The notes beneath the pieces are model-generated. The model was not told the origin of the DNA and did no database searches. It was given only the letters and a program-made list of their open reading frames with translations. Positions 18,690 to 28,047 of a DNA stretch of 38,120 nucleotides are shown here, piece by piece. A program made the position numbers and the translations under genes. Position 1 is the stretch's first letter. Each line of letters opens with the position of its first letter. Origin of the DNA: Methylobacterium sp. E-005 (lineage in GTDB: Bacteria; Pseudomonadota; Alphaproteobacteria; Rhizobiales; Beijerinckiaceae); contig NZ_JAKSYG010000151.1 of the NCBI RefSeq assembly GCF_022829725.1, positions 1 to 38,120 on the forward strand, written 5' to 3'.

Positions 18690-19718
18690 TCATAGATCCG
18701 AGCCAAGTCTATCCTCTGCTTCCTCATCGATGTAGTTTGGATAATAATTGCCTACGGCGTCTGCCGATCGAATATCAATGAAAGACTGACTGAGTACACT
18801 CATAATAAGGTCAACAGTTTCCTGAGTCACATGGACGTTATCACCCGCAAAGCTCCCACAACCACCAGACGCCGCAATTTCATAGCTCGGAAAATATTCA
18901 ACATTATCAAAACGCTCATAAATGGTTTGCGCCGCAGCTCGCAAAGTTGACTTAGATTGATAATTTGCAATAATTGCATCTTGCAGGGTAAAAGTAGCCT
19001 CGACTGGAACCGGGCTAACAGTCAGCAAAATCTTCTTCTTACCAAAGCTATTCATTAAATCAATAGATTGACAAAGGCGCATCACAACATCATTATAATC
19101 CATCCGATGAAACAAGAACCTGCCTGGTTGATTTACAACACTACTCCGGCTTGGCGCCTTATTTAGATAGCATCGACTCTCTTCGTCGAACCAACACTCA
19201 GTAAGGCCAAGCGTAATGATCAAAGCGCTGGACCGTTTTATTGAATTATACAAATCAAATATTTCCTTTCTCCTGCGCAAAAGCCGGTCCATGTTGATCG
19301 GGCGCTGATTGATGTGTAGAAATAGATCGAGGTAACCGTCAGCACTGCGCTCGATGCCAGCGCTATCAGAGTATGAAAACGACCCATAAACAGAGTCTAT
19401 GCGCTGGAAAATTGTCCCGGCATTGTACTCATTGAGCAGATGGGGCGCCGGCCACGGAAATTCGCTCTGTGGAACTGTGAAGCTCGCAACGGGAACGTCA
19501 AATCCAAGACTAGCAAACCTCGGCTCGATCGCGCGGGCAAAACATGACCCAATGGTAAACACAGTCTCGCCAGGATTTAATCTAAAGGACGATTTGATTG
19601 TCGGCCTTAGATGCTGCCCAGTATATCGGGCCTCTTCTTTGGTGGGATACCGAAATGTTTTACTTCTAATACCATCTTTAAGGTTGGCGTAAGCTTCTTC
19701 ACCGCGCAATGTCAACAT
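18690..19718 (-). CDS. GSCFA-domain protein (SGNH-like hydrolase/transferase)
   Basis: A 342-aa protein carrying the family's defining motif: 'FTIGSCFARAIEPRF' with G57-S58-C59-F60-A61. Other family blocks are 'IITLGLTECWFD', 'ILLTVSPVPVEATF' and 'GDNVHVTQE', which holds the likely His. GSCFA proteins are related to GDSL/SGNH esterases, so S58 and the late His would form the active site. In glycan clusters such proteins may add or remove acyl groups, but the family's activity is not firmly known to me. There is no signal peptide. The ATG at 19718 has a GGA about eight bases upstream. This gene is visibly AT-richer than most of the window. Confidence 0.88.
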   Translation of the reverse strand: MLTLRGEEAYANLKDGIRSKTFRYPTKEEARYTGQHLRPTIKSSFRLNPGETVFTIGSCFARAIEPRFASLGFDVPVASFTVPQSEFPWPAPHLLNEYNAGTIFQRIDSVYGSFSYSDSAGIERSADGYLDLFLHINQRPINMDRLLRRRKEIFDLYNSIKRSSALIITLGLTECWFDEESRCYLNKAPSRSSVVNQPGRFLFHRMDYNDVVMRLCQSIDLMNSFGKKKILLTVSPVPVEATFTLQDAIIANYQSKSTLRAAAQTIYERFDNVEYFPSYEIAASGGCGSFAGDNVHVTQETVDLIMSVLSQSFIDIRSADAVGNYYPNYIDEEAEDRLGSDL

Positions 19719-20506
19719 GTTTTTTCCAGTCTCGAACGGTTACGACTAATCAGGTCGAATTTCTTTTCAGGTACGACAACTTATGCCGGGCTGATAGCGC
19801 CAGAGGTCAAGATTGATGCGGAAGATCCTTATCTTCAGCTGTGTTTGTTGCTGGTCGCCCGGCTGTGGCGCGTCCGTACCGAGAGCAGACCAGAATAAAA
19901 GTGCGGCTGTTGATCGCATGACCTACCCCAATAGCTCGTCGTTCGTTATCTGCTCAGAACTGTCATGATACACTAGAAAACTGGGCGGCCCCCGATCTCA
20001 TCGGTCGAATTTATTCACAACCCGGCTATCAGAATTGATGATAGTCGTCTCGGTACCGGCCGGACCGTCAGGTACCCAGACGGCCAGCATGAAAAGCGGG
20101 CCACAGCTAACGAGGCCTTGACCGTTGAACGGGGATATCCGCATGATGCCGAGCAACCTTGATGGGCTCCTGGTCCTTGCAGTAATCCGCCTCGCCATCC
20201 CGAACAAGCCACCGATCCTCGGAGCACCTATCGGCCCGACGCGTTCCAAGGCCTCGGATCACGTAGCTGTACGGCGGCGGCGGATTCCAGGCCTGTTTTG
20301 CAGGCACCCGACCGAGTCACGCTACGAGGTGATGACAAGTGGGGTTGAGGTTAGAGGGGCGCCGGCTCGAGCTCACGCGAAGCGCAACTGTCTTGCTTAT
20401 CGGCGTATTGATCGTTCGCTCGAAGCTCCAGGAGCCCCATAGGCAGCGCCCTTTCGAGGGTTTATTCCTTCCTTGAAGCGGACGGCGAAGCTCGGGAGTT
20501 CGGAAC
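19719..20506. other. Intergenic between divergent genes, no gene recognised
   Basis: This 790-base region should contain promoters for the GSCFA gene (left) and the transferase gene (right). Short frames such as minus 19998-20249 and minus 20107-20307 overlap each other and look like decayed coding sequence. I cannot assign them. Confidence 0.45.
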
Positions 20507-21451
20507 GTGATTTTTTGTATTGTGACGTATAATCAGCCAAAGCAGCTTGAAAGATTATATGCAAGCTTACGAAATTCTTGGGGGGAACTTAATTCTAATA
20601 ATCTTGTAATAATAAATAATCATTCGAACTTTAAAACTCCTGGGCCTTCCAGAGTTTTCCATAATGCGCTTCGGCCAGATGGCAGTATTGGCTATCTTAG
20701 TAGAAGCTGGAATCAGTGTTTAATTCATGGTTTCGGCAATAGTATCGCACCACGCTCTGACTGGGTATGCCTCGTCCAAAGTGACGTCGTGTTTCAGCCT
20801 GGCTGGCGCGAGCGCTTTGAGCGCGCCATTGCTGAAACAGGAAGCCGGTTCGTCGCCTGTGGCCCCGGGGATCAAGCTACTTTCATCCACATCGAAGCAT
20901 TCCGAGAAATTGGATGGTGGGACGAGCGGTTTTGCGGAATTGGCTATCAAGAGTTTGATTACTTTGTCAGGGCGTATATCCATTTGCGAGATCGCGCATC
21001 ATTGCAGGGTCACGGCCCGTCAATGGTTCATAACTGGAAAGACCTCAATATTATTGCTCGTCAGAGAGAGAACGGGAGCGGCCATACCTCCAAGCTGAAC
21101 CCGACACTGTTTGCGCACTTAATCAGTAAGTGGGGACAGGAAGTTTGCAGGCATTTAGAGACCACGGATCCGGCACTTACATCTCGTTGGCGTGAAGTAG
21201 TAGATTCTTATTACACAAAGTCTTCAATGCCCAAAGAATATAACTGGTACCCTCATTTTTTCATCGATGATGATACAGACTATTCAATCTTATATAAAAA
21301 TTACACCCCGTTAAAATCCAATTCGCTCGATATCCGCACGCACGGGATGGAGTCAGACTACGAACAAAGACCAACAACCACGGCGAGAGATCTTCAGCTG
21401 CCCATAAACGAGCGTCTAGGTCAAGCAATCAAAAGGGCGCTCGGCCGCTGA
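20507..21451 (+). CDS. GT-A-like glycosyltransferase (GT2-related)
   Basis: A 314-aa protein. It begins 'MIFCIVTYNQPKQLERLYAS' as GT2 enzymes do. 'NNLVIINNHSN' corresponds to the first donor-binding strand, 'GYLSRSWNQCL' to the conserved middle block and 'WVCLVQSDVVFQPGW' to the DxD region, here QSD-V. 'WWDERFCGIGYQEFDYFVRA' matches the acceptor/acidic motif of related rhamnosyl- and galactosyl-type transferases. The GTG start at 20507 has a GGGAG box about ten bases upstream. It stands alone on the plus strand in AT-richer DNA, next to the GSCFA gene but divergent from it. Confidence 0.82.
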   Translation: MIFCIVTYNQPKQLERLYASLRNSWGELNSNNLVIINNHSNFKTPGPSRVFHNALRPDGSIGYLSRSWNQCLIHGFGNSIAPRSDWVCLVQSDVVFQPGWRERFERAIAETGSRFVACGPGDQATFIHIEAFREIGWWDERFCGIGYQEFDYFVRAYIHLRDRASLQGHGPSMVHNWKDLNIIARQRENGSGHTSKLNPTLFAHLISKWGQEVCRHLETTDPALTSRWREVVDSYYTKSSMPKEYNWYPHFFIDDDTDYSILYKNYTPLKSNSLDIRTHGMESDYEQRPTTTARDLQLPINERLGQAIKRALGR

Positions 21452-21631
21452 ATGTTTACTAAATCATCAGAGTATTGAGATTTGCTTCAGTGCCTTCAAG
21501 CTCGAGAGTGGACCAACTGAACCTCGATCATTTCAAACCCGCTCAGATATACCTGTGTGGCGACCGAACCAACAAATTTAACAGAATTAGGGTTGACGGT
21601 TGCCTGTACGCCTCCTTGCTCCGCCGGTTGA

Positions 21632-22600
21632 TCATTTTTTATTTAATATGAAAGCCGCATCGCGTGCATCCCTTGAAATTAGACATGCAGCCGCTGGACT
21701 TGCTTCGGTTTCATGGAGAGCAATTGGCGTGCCAGCGCCTTTCCCAAACCGATTGGGATTGGCGAAAACAAGCGCGGAGTGACGGTGTTGGGGATTATAG
21801 AGGCCGTCGATGTAACAGGTCAGCGCGGCGATGGCCTCGGCTTGCGTCTGGAACGCGGTACACCAGACCAATCCACTCTTCATTGTCTTGAAGAAGATCT
21901 CGGCCGTCGTGTTGTCAGAGCGGTTCACTTGGCGGCCATTGAGACTACGTTGCCTTTTCTTCGTAGCTCGGCATGATTCTTGATTGATCAGTACTGTTGT
22001 CGCGGTTGGAGCAATGCAGTAGAGCTGGGTCAAATCGACGATGACAAGGGCAAGTCACAGCACAGCCGGCAAAGGTTTTTACTAATGATAGTCAATTGCC
22101 GCTTAGATCACGACCCGTCCGGAGTACATGTCGAGAACCGCCGCCAGATATTATTACCCATTCCGCGTCCAGACGTAGGAAATGTCGCTTCCCTTCTTCC
22201 GATCCGGCTCCGCCGCCATGAAGTCCTGGGCGAGCCGGTTGGGGGGCGACCGACAAGGCGTAGCTGCTCTTCGTGATCCGCCGGACACGGTGCCGTTGGC
22301 GGGCTTGAGCCCATTCTCCCAAATCAGCCGGGCCACGCGCCTTCGGCCTGCCGCTAAACCCTGCTTGCGCAGCTCGTGGGTCATGCGCGGGCTGCCGTAA
22401 GTTTCGTGCGAGAGCGTTAAGGTGGACCCGGACGTGGGCAAGCAGCACAAGGTCCTCGCGCTGCCGCGTCGATGCCGGGCTTTTCTTCAAGGCGAAGTAG
22501 CCGCTCGGGCTGACGGCGAGGGCCTTGCATAGGAGCGCGACCGGGAAGTCCTACTTCAAGTCCATCGGCTGCATCCGTCGCTTTGCTATCGGGGACCCGC
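21632..22600 (-). mobile_element. IS3-family transposase relic (orfB, broken)
   Basis: Reading right to left on the minus strand, pieces of a typical IS3 orfB appear in order. 'FPVALLCKALAVSPSGYFAL' comes first, then 'ETYGSPRMTHELRKQGLAAG' with 'RRRVARLIWENGLKP', then 'NRLAQDFMAAEPDRKKGSDI' with 'YVWT', then 'YLAAVLDMYSGRVV', and finally 'AEIFFKTMKSGLVW' and 'YIDGLYNPQHRHSAL'. They lie in different frames, with two adjacent stops after 'WTRNG', and the HSDRG block with the second catalytic Asp is missing. The element is dead. I could not place the terminal inverted repeats, so the ends are approximate. Confidence 0.85.
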
Positions 22601-22761
22601 GCTTGTCAATTGCTCGGATCTGGCCATAGGGCTATTTTGTCTCCGCTACGGGGCAGTAGCCTCGCAAAAAGCCCAGCCTATACTTCTAACCATATTAGGG
22701 CTTGGCGCCTGAAGCATTGTAGCTGATAAAGGCCGGACCTATCTGAGATCCGACAGAGCCG

Positions 22762-22998
22762 ATGACCAACGCTCCGCAGAATGTTCCGATCGAACGTGTG
22801 AACTGGGTCCGCCGCGACGGAGGCGAACTCGTGATTAGTCTTGTCACAATGGGTCGGTCGCTTGCCTTCGGTTTCCAGCCTGAGGCAGCGCAAATGCTGC
22901 TGGAGGGTATCGTCGAGGCGTTACGCGAGCAGGTCGATGAGGCGATCCCAATGCCTCCGGTAAGCGCGTCCGACTCAGACGGTTCAGCTACCTCCTGA
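22762..22998 (+). CDS. Small hypothetical protein
   Basis: A 78-aa frame with coherent composition: 'WVRRDGGELVISLVTMGRSL', then a short helix 'EAAQMLLEGIVEALREQVDE' and an acidic, Ser-rich tail. No family is recognised. The ribosome binding site is weak (purines at about -10). It lies just beyond the IS3 relic, so it may be part of older mobile DNA. Confidence 0.45.
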   Translation: MTNAPQNVPIERVNWVRRDGGELVISLVTMGRSLAFGFQPEAAQMLLEGIVEALREQVDEAIPMPPVSASDSDGSATS

Positions 22999-23139
22999 TT
23001 TTCCATAAGCGCCAACGTGGAGTGGCGATGCTTGACCGAAACAGCTCTGCATGCTGCGTTCTGTGCCACTGGGGGCTTCTTTTAATCGAACCTCCAGCTG
23101 AATTCGGCGTTGGGCTTTCTGAATTGCAGGGAGCAGCCG

Positions 23140-23439
23140 ATGTCCTCCTTCGACGATTTCAAACGCGACCCAGTCGCTTGGTTGGCGGTTGCTCGTGCTG
23201 AACCGGAGGAGCCCCTGGTCAGCACTCGCCACTTATCGTTGCCCCTTGACAGTGCTGAACTTTTGGAAGAGGCGGTGTCCGGTAAAAGCCCGAGTTACGA
23301 CCGATTAATCATCTCGGCAGATTCAGCCTGGCTGGGGAGAGCTGGACCAGAAAGCGGCACGCAAGTTACCGGTGGACAGTCGGGCGCGCTTTCAGGAAGG
23401 CGTTCCCGGCTCAGGGAACAAGCTAGGCGAGTGGTTTGA
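23140..23439 (+). CDS. Small hypothetical protein
   Basis: A 99-aa frame starting 'MSSFDDFKRDPVAWLAVARA'. The ATG at 23140 is preceded by a strong AGGGAG box about eight bases upstream, which decides this start over a TTG ten codons earlier. The first ~75 residues are protein-like; the end is low-complexity and may be frameshifted. No family is recognised. Confidence 0.45.
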   Translation: MSSFDDFKRDPVAWLAVARAEPEEPLVSTRHLSLPLDSAELLEEAVSGKSPSYDRLIISADSAWLGRAGPESGTQVTGGQSGALSGRRSRLREQARRVV

Positions 23440-23533
23440 AGTTTGAAACCGGGTGTAGACGGGGTTGCACATCGTCAGCATCCTCCTTTCACCAAAGTTA
23501 TCCACGCAGGCGTATTCTTATCTACTGCTCACC

Positions 23534-23917
23534 CTAATCCAGCCTCTCGCCTGTATCGCGCCGGATGACACCACCGCCTATCAGTCGCTTGAACGGGCTG
23601 GCCTTGCCACACGGGAAGATTCGCTGCTGCGAGCCGACGATGCCCGCATGCCGGTCGCGCACCCGCCGCACTTGCGCGATCACGCCGACGTCGACCACCG
23701 TCTTAGCCGCATGACAGGGCCGGCACAGCACCTGACAGTTGCCCAACGAGGCATCCTCCGTCAGCGCGGCCGGGATAATATGGTCGTAGTGGAACCGCCC
23801 GACCTGAAGCGCGCAAGGACAGCGGCTGCCGTCCTTGAGGAGCCCCTCGCAGCGCCCGTCAGCCCGTGCGAGGGCGGCGCGCAGCACCGCCTTGCTGAAC
23901 TCCCGCCGCGCCATCAC
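23534..23917 (-). CDS. HNH endonuclease
   Basis: A 127-aa HNH nuclease. The core is at residues ~23-72: 'RCEGLLKDGSRCPCALQVG' supplies Cys ligands, 'FHYDHIIPAAL' holds the catalytic His, and 'GNCQVLCRPCHAAKT' gives the Asn and the second Cys/His set. Phage HNH proteins of this kind sit next to terminase genes and cut DNA during packaging; others are stand-alone homing nucleases. The start is GTG 23917 or the adjacent ATG 23914. Either overlaps the stop of the upstream gene, so the two are coupled. Confidence 0.85.
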   Translation of the reverse strand: MMARREFSKAVLRAALARADGRCEGLLKDGSRCPCALQVGRFHYDHIIPAALTEDASLGNCQVLCRPCHAAKTVVDVGVIAQVRRVRDRHAGIVGSQQRIFPCGKASPFKRLIGGGVIRRDTGERLD

Positions 23918-24357
23918 GCCATCCCCGCAGCACTGTCCGCGGCCGGCCCGCCAAGGTCCGCCGCGATCTCGGCGCGCTCAGACTGGGTCTCGGCTAGCCG
24001 GTAGGCGTGCAACTCGCGCGCGCCGAGCCCAGCACAGGCGGCAAGCCAGCCGAGATAACCAGGATCACCAGCGTCGCAGGCGCGTGCAGCGACGATCGAG
24101 GCCTGCCCGTTCTCACAGCGAGCGATCGCGAGAATGACAGCCGCGTGCTCAGCGACGAGGTCGGGGGCGTCGAGCGATTGAACGACCACAATATAGCGCC
24201 GACTGGAGCGCCCGCGCCAGACGCTCATAGCGGTAGCAGGCGCGCCGCGCAGACCCACGTTCGTGCGCAAGCGCTCCTCGCGAATTGGCAAGCGGACGGC
24301 GCGGTCAGCCTTCAACTCGCGCAGGGCAGCAGCCCAGGAGATGGTGCGGTTCGACAT
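23914..24357 (-). CDS. Hypothetical protein coupled to the HNH gene
   Basis: A 147-aa protein starting 'MSNRTISWAAALRELKADRA', with a central 'SSRRYIVVVQSLDAPDLVAE' strand-helix segment and an Ala-rich C-terminus. No family is recognised. The start at 24357 is set by an AGGGGA box about five bases upstream; a longer upstream frame exists but reads as random sequence. Its stop overlaps the HNH start, so it probably belongs to the same phage-type transcript. Confidence 0.6.
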   Translation of the reverse strand: MSNRTISWAAALRELKADRAVRLPIREERLRTNVGLRGAPATAMSVWRGRSSRRYIVVVQSLDAPDLVAEHAAVILAIARCENGQASIVAARACDAGDPGYLGWLAACAGLGARELHAYRLAETQSERAEIAADLGGPAADSAAGMA

Positions 24358-25060
24358 GGTCCCCTCACGCGCTGAGCGGGGAGAGGGCGACACACGACCC
24401 GTCAGAAGACAGCGTGTGCGAAAGCGCGGTTGACGGGAATCCAGCAGGGCAGCGGAATGCCTTAGAGGTCGTTGGAGTCGAGGAGAGGGCCTGAAGGTGG
24501 TACTGAATAGGAGAAGACATGCTGCGCTCCGGGTTATCGGCGGGACCTGCTCCGCCACCAACCCGACCCCGCTGTCGACCCGTGGGACCGGCGGGGTTGA
24601 GGCACGCATGCTGCTGCCTTCAGGCGTGCTGACTGCTCAGCGTCAGTCCGAGGGCATGAAGAAACCCCTGCAATCGGTCACAGCAGCTAGCTCGCACGTG
24701 GTCGACTGACGGCCGCAAATACTCGTGGTGCGCAGGTGCCTGACAATGAAAGTTATTCCAGTGCTTGGCAGCTTAGATTTGCGACTCATTGGGCCTATCA
24801 ATCGGTTTATGAGTGCGTCGCTCTGCGAGCATTAGCGCTCCGTTGGCGGCGACAGTCCAGTCACAATCGACGTTGGACGACTATTTTCAGCGCACGCTCC
24901 CACGAACGAATTGTGAATTTTAGCACGCAAATGATTGTATTTTTAAAACCAATCAAAGAGATCATGATGTTACAAGCCGGAGCAGCCACCGAAGGTGGCC
25001 TACACTTCGGCTTACGGAGCCGTCACAATCCGAGAACGTCGTCGGCAGGTCAGCCCAGCA
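24358..25060. other. Intergenic within the phage-type cluster, no gene recognised
   Basis: A 700-base gap between the methyltransferase stop and the next minus-strand gene. The part around 24730-24990 is AT-richer, and the plus frame that crosses it (24736-25281) runs into the methyltransferase and is not credible. No promoter or terminator could be picked. Confidence 0.45.
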
Positions 25061-26479
25061 TCACGGTGTTGGAACAACCCACTCAGCTGGGTCATGGCGC
25101 GATCCTTCAGCCTCACGGATGGCACGACCGCCCGTCACCTCCTCGTACCGTCTCACGATCAGGTCGACGTAACGCGGGTCGATCTCGACCCCGTAGCACC
25201 GCCGCCCCGTCCGCTCGGCCGCAATCAGCGTCGAGCCTGAGCCCAGGAATGGGTCGAGGACGACCTCATCTCGCCCCGTAAGATCGAGCAAGGCATCCGC
25301 GAGCACCGCGACTGGCTTAACCGTTGGGTGATCTTGCAGGCCCTTCCGCGAGCCTGATCCAAGCGACGATGCACCAGGATAGGTCCAGAGGTTCGAACGC
25401 CAGCGGCCGCCGCGGCCCAGGCTGACGTTGTTGACGTGCGCCTCCTCGCCTTTCTTGAACAAAGGGAGCAGCTCGTGTTGCGAGCGGTACAAACTGCCCA
25501 TGCCGGCGTTCGTCTTCGCCCACACGATCAGGTTCAAAGGCGACAAGGCGAACGCAGCCGCCGCATGTTGGACCACGTGTAGCCCGCGCCAGTCGATGAA
25601 GGTGCCGAACACGCCACCCTCGACGAGGTGGGGCAGGGTGGCCTCGATCCAGTCCAAGTTGAACGTCTGGAATTCCGCCACGGTCATCTCACCGCTGGCC
25701 ATCGCGAACTCGCGGTGCTCACCGCCCGTCACGTGCCCGCGGATCGGTACGTTGTAAGGTTCATCGGTTAGAAGCAGGCGCGCATGTTCCGCTCCCATGA
25801 GCTTGGCCAGCACGGCTGGATCGCGGGCATCCCCGCAGACCAACCGGTGCCGACCGAGCACGAACACATCGCCCGGCTGTGCCACCGCTGCCGCGTCCGC
25901 CGACGGTGTCAACGGGCCGGGCTCAACGGTGTCGGACTCATCATCCAAGAGGAGTTGGTCGATCTCGCCATCCGTGAAGCCCGTCACGTCGAGCGGGCCA
26001 TCTTCGAGCGCGAGCTCCTCGAACTCCAATTTCAGCTCGTCCAAGTCCCAGCCGCCGCGCTCCTGCAGCCGGTTGAGCGCCAGCCGCAAAGCGCGCTGCT
26101 CGCTTGACGTGAGGTGGCCCGCGACGATGCAGGGAATGACGCTCAAACCCACGAGCTTGGCTGCCTCGACGCGCGCCACGCCGTCGAGGATACCGTCCTG
26201 CCCGTCGATCAGCACCGGGTCGCAGAAGCCGAGAGAGCGGATCGAGGCGGCCACGCGCTCCACCTGGGCAATGTCGCGCTTGCGCACCGCGCGGGCCGGC
26301 ACCGTGAGTGCTCCTGGTGAGCGCTGAACCAAGGCGAGGTTCGGAGCCAAGTCGTTGCGCACCCGGCCTGCCGCAGGAGCGGGTCGGTCGAGGTTCGTCC
26401 GGCGCCGACGACTCTTGCTATGAAGAGCGTCGACCAACAGGTCAGCGCTGCCCAAGCGGTCTCGCGTCGCACGTCCCAT
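25061..26479 (-). CDS. ParB-domain DNA methyltransferase
   Basis: A 472-aa fusion. Residues ~55-140 are a ParB/Srx-like nuclease-type domain: 'LTVPARAVRKRDIAQVERVA' and 'DPVLIDGQDGILDGVARVEA'. Residues ~195-455 are an N4/N6 adenine- or cytosine-modifying methyltransferase of the beta order: motif IV ('LLTDEPYNVPI', near 238) comes before motif I ('VLDPFLGSGSTLIAAE', near 410). Motif IV reads D-E-P-Y rather than the usual D-P-P-Y. Such fusions are common in phages and prophages, where they modify phage DNA. The ATG at 26479 is chosen for a strong AGGGAGAG box just upstream; an earlier in-frame ATG lacks one. Confidence 0.88.
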   Translation of the reverse strand: MGRATRDRLGSADLLVDALHSKSRRRRTNLDRPAPAAGRVRNDLAPNLALVQRSPGALTVPARAVRKRDIAQVERVAASIRSLGFCDPVLIDGQDGILDGVARVEAAKLVGLSVIPCIVAGHLTSSEQRALRLALNRLQERGGWDLDELKLEFEELALEDGPLDVTGFTDGEIDQLLLDDESDTVEPGPLTPSADAAAVAQPGDVFVLGRHRLVCGDARDPAVLAKLMGAEHARLLLTDEPYNVPIRGHVTGGEHREFAMASGEMTVAEFQTFNLDWIEATLPHLVEGGVFGTFIDWRGLHVVQHAAAAFALSPLNLIVWAKTNAGMGSLYRSQHELLPLFKKGEEAHVNNVSLGRGGRWRSNLWTYPGASSLGSGSRKGLQDHPTVKPVAVLADALLDLTGRDEVVLDPFLGSGSTLIAAERTGRRCYGVEIDPRYVDLIVRRYEEVTGGRAIREAEGSRHDPAEWVVPTP

Positions 26480-26575
26480 GATTGCTCTCCCTCTAACGCG
26501 CTTCACCGTCCACTAATCAGATAATCTTCGGGCCTCCGGCCAACCCGACCGGGAGAGTGACGAAGATCATCAAAC

Positions 26576-27673
26576 CTACGCTTCCTGCCGGTGCCGATCG
26601 GCTTGGGCTTCAGCCACGAGCCGCTGCTGCTGGACGATCGCTCGCGCCTCCCAATCAGCGTCGCTGTAGGGCGCCTCGCTCGCGTATGGCGGCGGTTGGC
26701 CGACGCCGAAGACCTCGAACAGGATGGTGTCGATCTCGCGAACCTTGCGGAATGCACCACCGATCGGCATCTCGGGCTGCGAACCGAACGGCCGCGGCGC
26801 CCAGAACCAACCCACACGCTCGAGTCCCGGCGCTTTCGATGGTTGCTGCAGGTACTGTGCCCGGAAATTGTAGGCGCCGATCTCGTGCAGGATCGCGATC
26901 AGGGTGTCCTTCCCTTCGCGATCCGGCAGCAACGGCTCGCCCTTCTGCCGCAAGACGGTCCGCCGTTGATGAAGTCGCCATGCCTCGTAGTTGAGAGCGA
27001 TAGCCGGCAGGACAACTTCGGCCCACACCCCGCTTTTGCGGACGTGAGCCGTCAGATCATCCTCGTGCACACGCTGCATAACCAGGACGATCGCGCCGCC
27101 GGCTTTATCGTTCAGGCGCGGCACGATTTCGGCATCGTACCAAGCGCTGACGCCGCCGCGCGCCGCATCGTCCTGCGCCCGATGGGGCGCGATCGGATCG
27201 TCGATGACGATGAGGCCGGCACCGCGCCCGATCAGGCTCTGGCCAACAGCCCGATACAGAATGCCGCCGCCGTGCGGCAGGATGATCTCGCCCGGTGTCA
27301 CAGTCGGCCGCAGATGCGGGAAAAGGACCCGACACCGCGGGGTGCGCATGAGCGCGATAACACGGCGTTGCAGCTCTGCGGCCAAGGCACGCGTGCCGGC
27401 GACGACGATAATCTTGCGCGTTGGATCTCGGCCGAGCGCGAAGACCACCATCGCGACCGAGGCACAATGTGATTTGAGGCTGCGCGGCGGGGCGTTGAGG
27501 ATCAGGCGAGTGGCGCCGCGATCGAGGCAGCCTTGCAGTGCATCGGCCATGATGTCGACGTGCCGGCTGGTGCCGAGCTCGTCTCGCGGAGACAACTCGT
27601 GGAAAGCGAGCTTCGTGAAGGAGGCTAGGTCGGCGCGATAGAGCCGCTCGTGAAGAGAGTTCGTCATCATCAC
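26576..27673 (-). CDS. Terminase large subunit, ATPase part only
   Basis: A 365-aa phage packaging ATPase. The Walker A-like 'LNAPPRSLKS' (59-68), Walker B 'LIVIDDPIAP' (~154-162) and the coupling motif 'VMQRVHEDDL' are in order, and 'YNFRAQYLQQPS' marks the end of the ATPase part. Typical TerL proteins continue about 200 residues with an RNase H-like nuclease; here only ~80 residues follow, with no nuclease motifs. The protein is either truncated or naturally nuclease-free. GTG 27673 or the next ATG starts it, overlapping the DUF5681 stop (GTGATG). It lies 96 bases upstream of the methyltransferase. Confidence 0.85.
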   Translation of the reverse strand: MMMTNSLHERLYRADLASFTKLAFHELSPRDELGTSRHVDIMADALQGCLDRGATRLILNAPPRSLKSHCASVAMVVFALGRDPTRKIIVVAGTRALAAELQRRVIALMRTPRCRVLFPHLRPTVTPGEIILPHGGGILYRAVGQSLIGRGAGLIVIDDPIAPHRAQDDAARGGVSAWYDAEIVPRLNDKAGGAIVLVMQRVHEDDLTAHVRKSGVWAEVVLPAIALNYEAWRLHQRRTVLRQKGEPLLPDREGKDTLIAILHEIGAYNFRAQYLQQPSKAPGLERVGWFWAPRPFGSQPEMPIGGAFRKVREIDTILFEVFGVGQPPPYASEAPYSDADWEARAIVQQQRLVAEAQADRHRQEA

Positions 27674-28047
27674 GCATCCGATTTATCGTCGTCATCCAGC
27701 GGGACGAGCGTGACGGCAAGCTCGGCCAAGATTTTGTCGTCAAAAGGTCTGATGCCAAAGAGGTCGGGCTGGCCTCTTTCCCGCATATGCCGAAGGACAA
27801 GTTCCCGAGCACGGGCGTCACCATTCGCCGCAGCCTTCACGATGTTCATAATGATCACCTCGCGCACGCTAACGCGTACCTTTCGGCCGTCGCGAGTGAC
27901 GGCGACGAGTCGATCGAGTTGTTGTTCAAACAGCGTGTCGATGTTTTTCGAACGACGTGGGCGCCCGACACGATTACCGGAGGTCCCAGGCTTGAATTGA
28001 CTATGACGCGGTGGCTTGCGGTAGCCGATCTCGTAATCATCACTCAT
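27670..28047 (-). CDS. DUF5681-domain protein (small-terminase-like)
   Basis: A 125-aa protein. It starts with the family signature 'YEIGYRKPPRHSQFKPGTSG' and 'NRVGRPRRSKN' (residues 5-35). A helical part follows ('REVIIMNIVKAAANGDARAR') and an acidic tail. DUF5681 proteins usually precede large terminase genes and are thought to be small-terminase or DNA-recognition subunits. The ATG at 28047 is chosen because the signature starts four codons later; the longer frame upstream overlaps another gene. Its stop overlaps the TerL start. Confidence 0.82.
   Translation of the reverse strand: MSDDYEIGYRKPPRHSQFKPGTSGNRVGRPRRSKNIDTLFEQQLDRLVAVTRDGRKVRVSVREVIIMNIVKAAANGDARARELVLRHMRERGQPDLFGIRPFDDKILAELAVTLVPLDDDDKSDA

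Noticed and set aside
20107..20307. Minus-strand 66-aa frame with protein-like stretch 'DRWLVRDGEADYCKDQEPIK'
   Set aside because: It looks like part of a real protein but overlaps another frame, lacks a ribosome binding site and ends abruptly, so it is at best a decayed fragment that I cannot assign.
23465..24137. Plus-strand frames over the HNH gene
   Set aside because: Shadows of the minus-strand HNH gene and its partner, which have real motifs and strong ribosome binding signals.
26591..27472. Plus-strand frame of 293 codons over the terminase
   Set aside because: Opposite strand to a clear TerL ATPase with Walker motifs; no recognisable domain.
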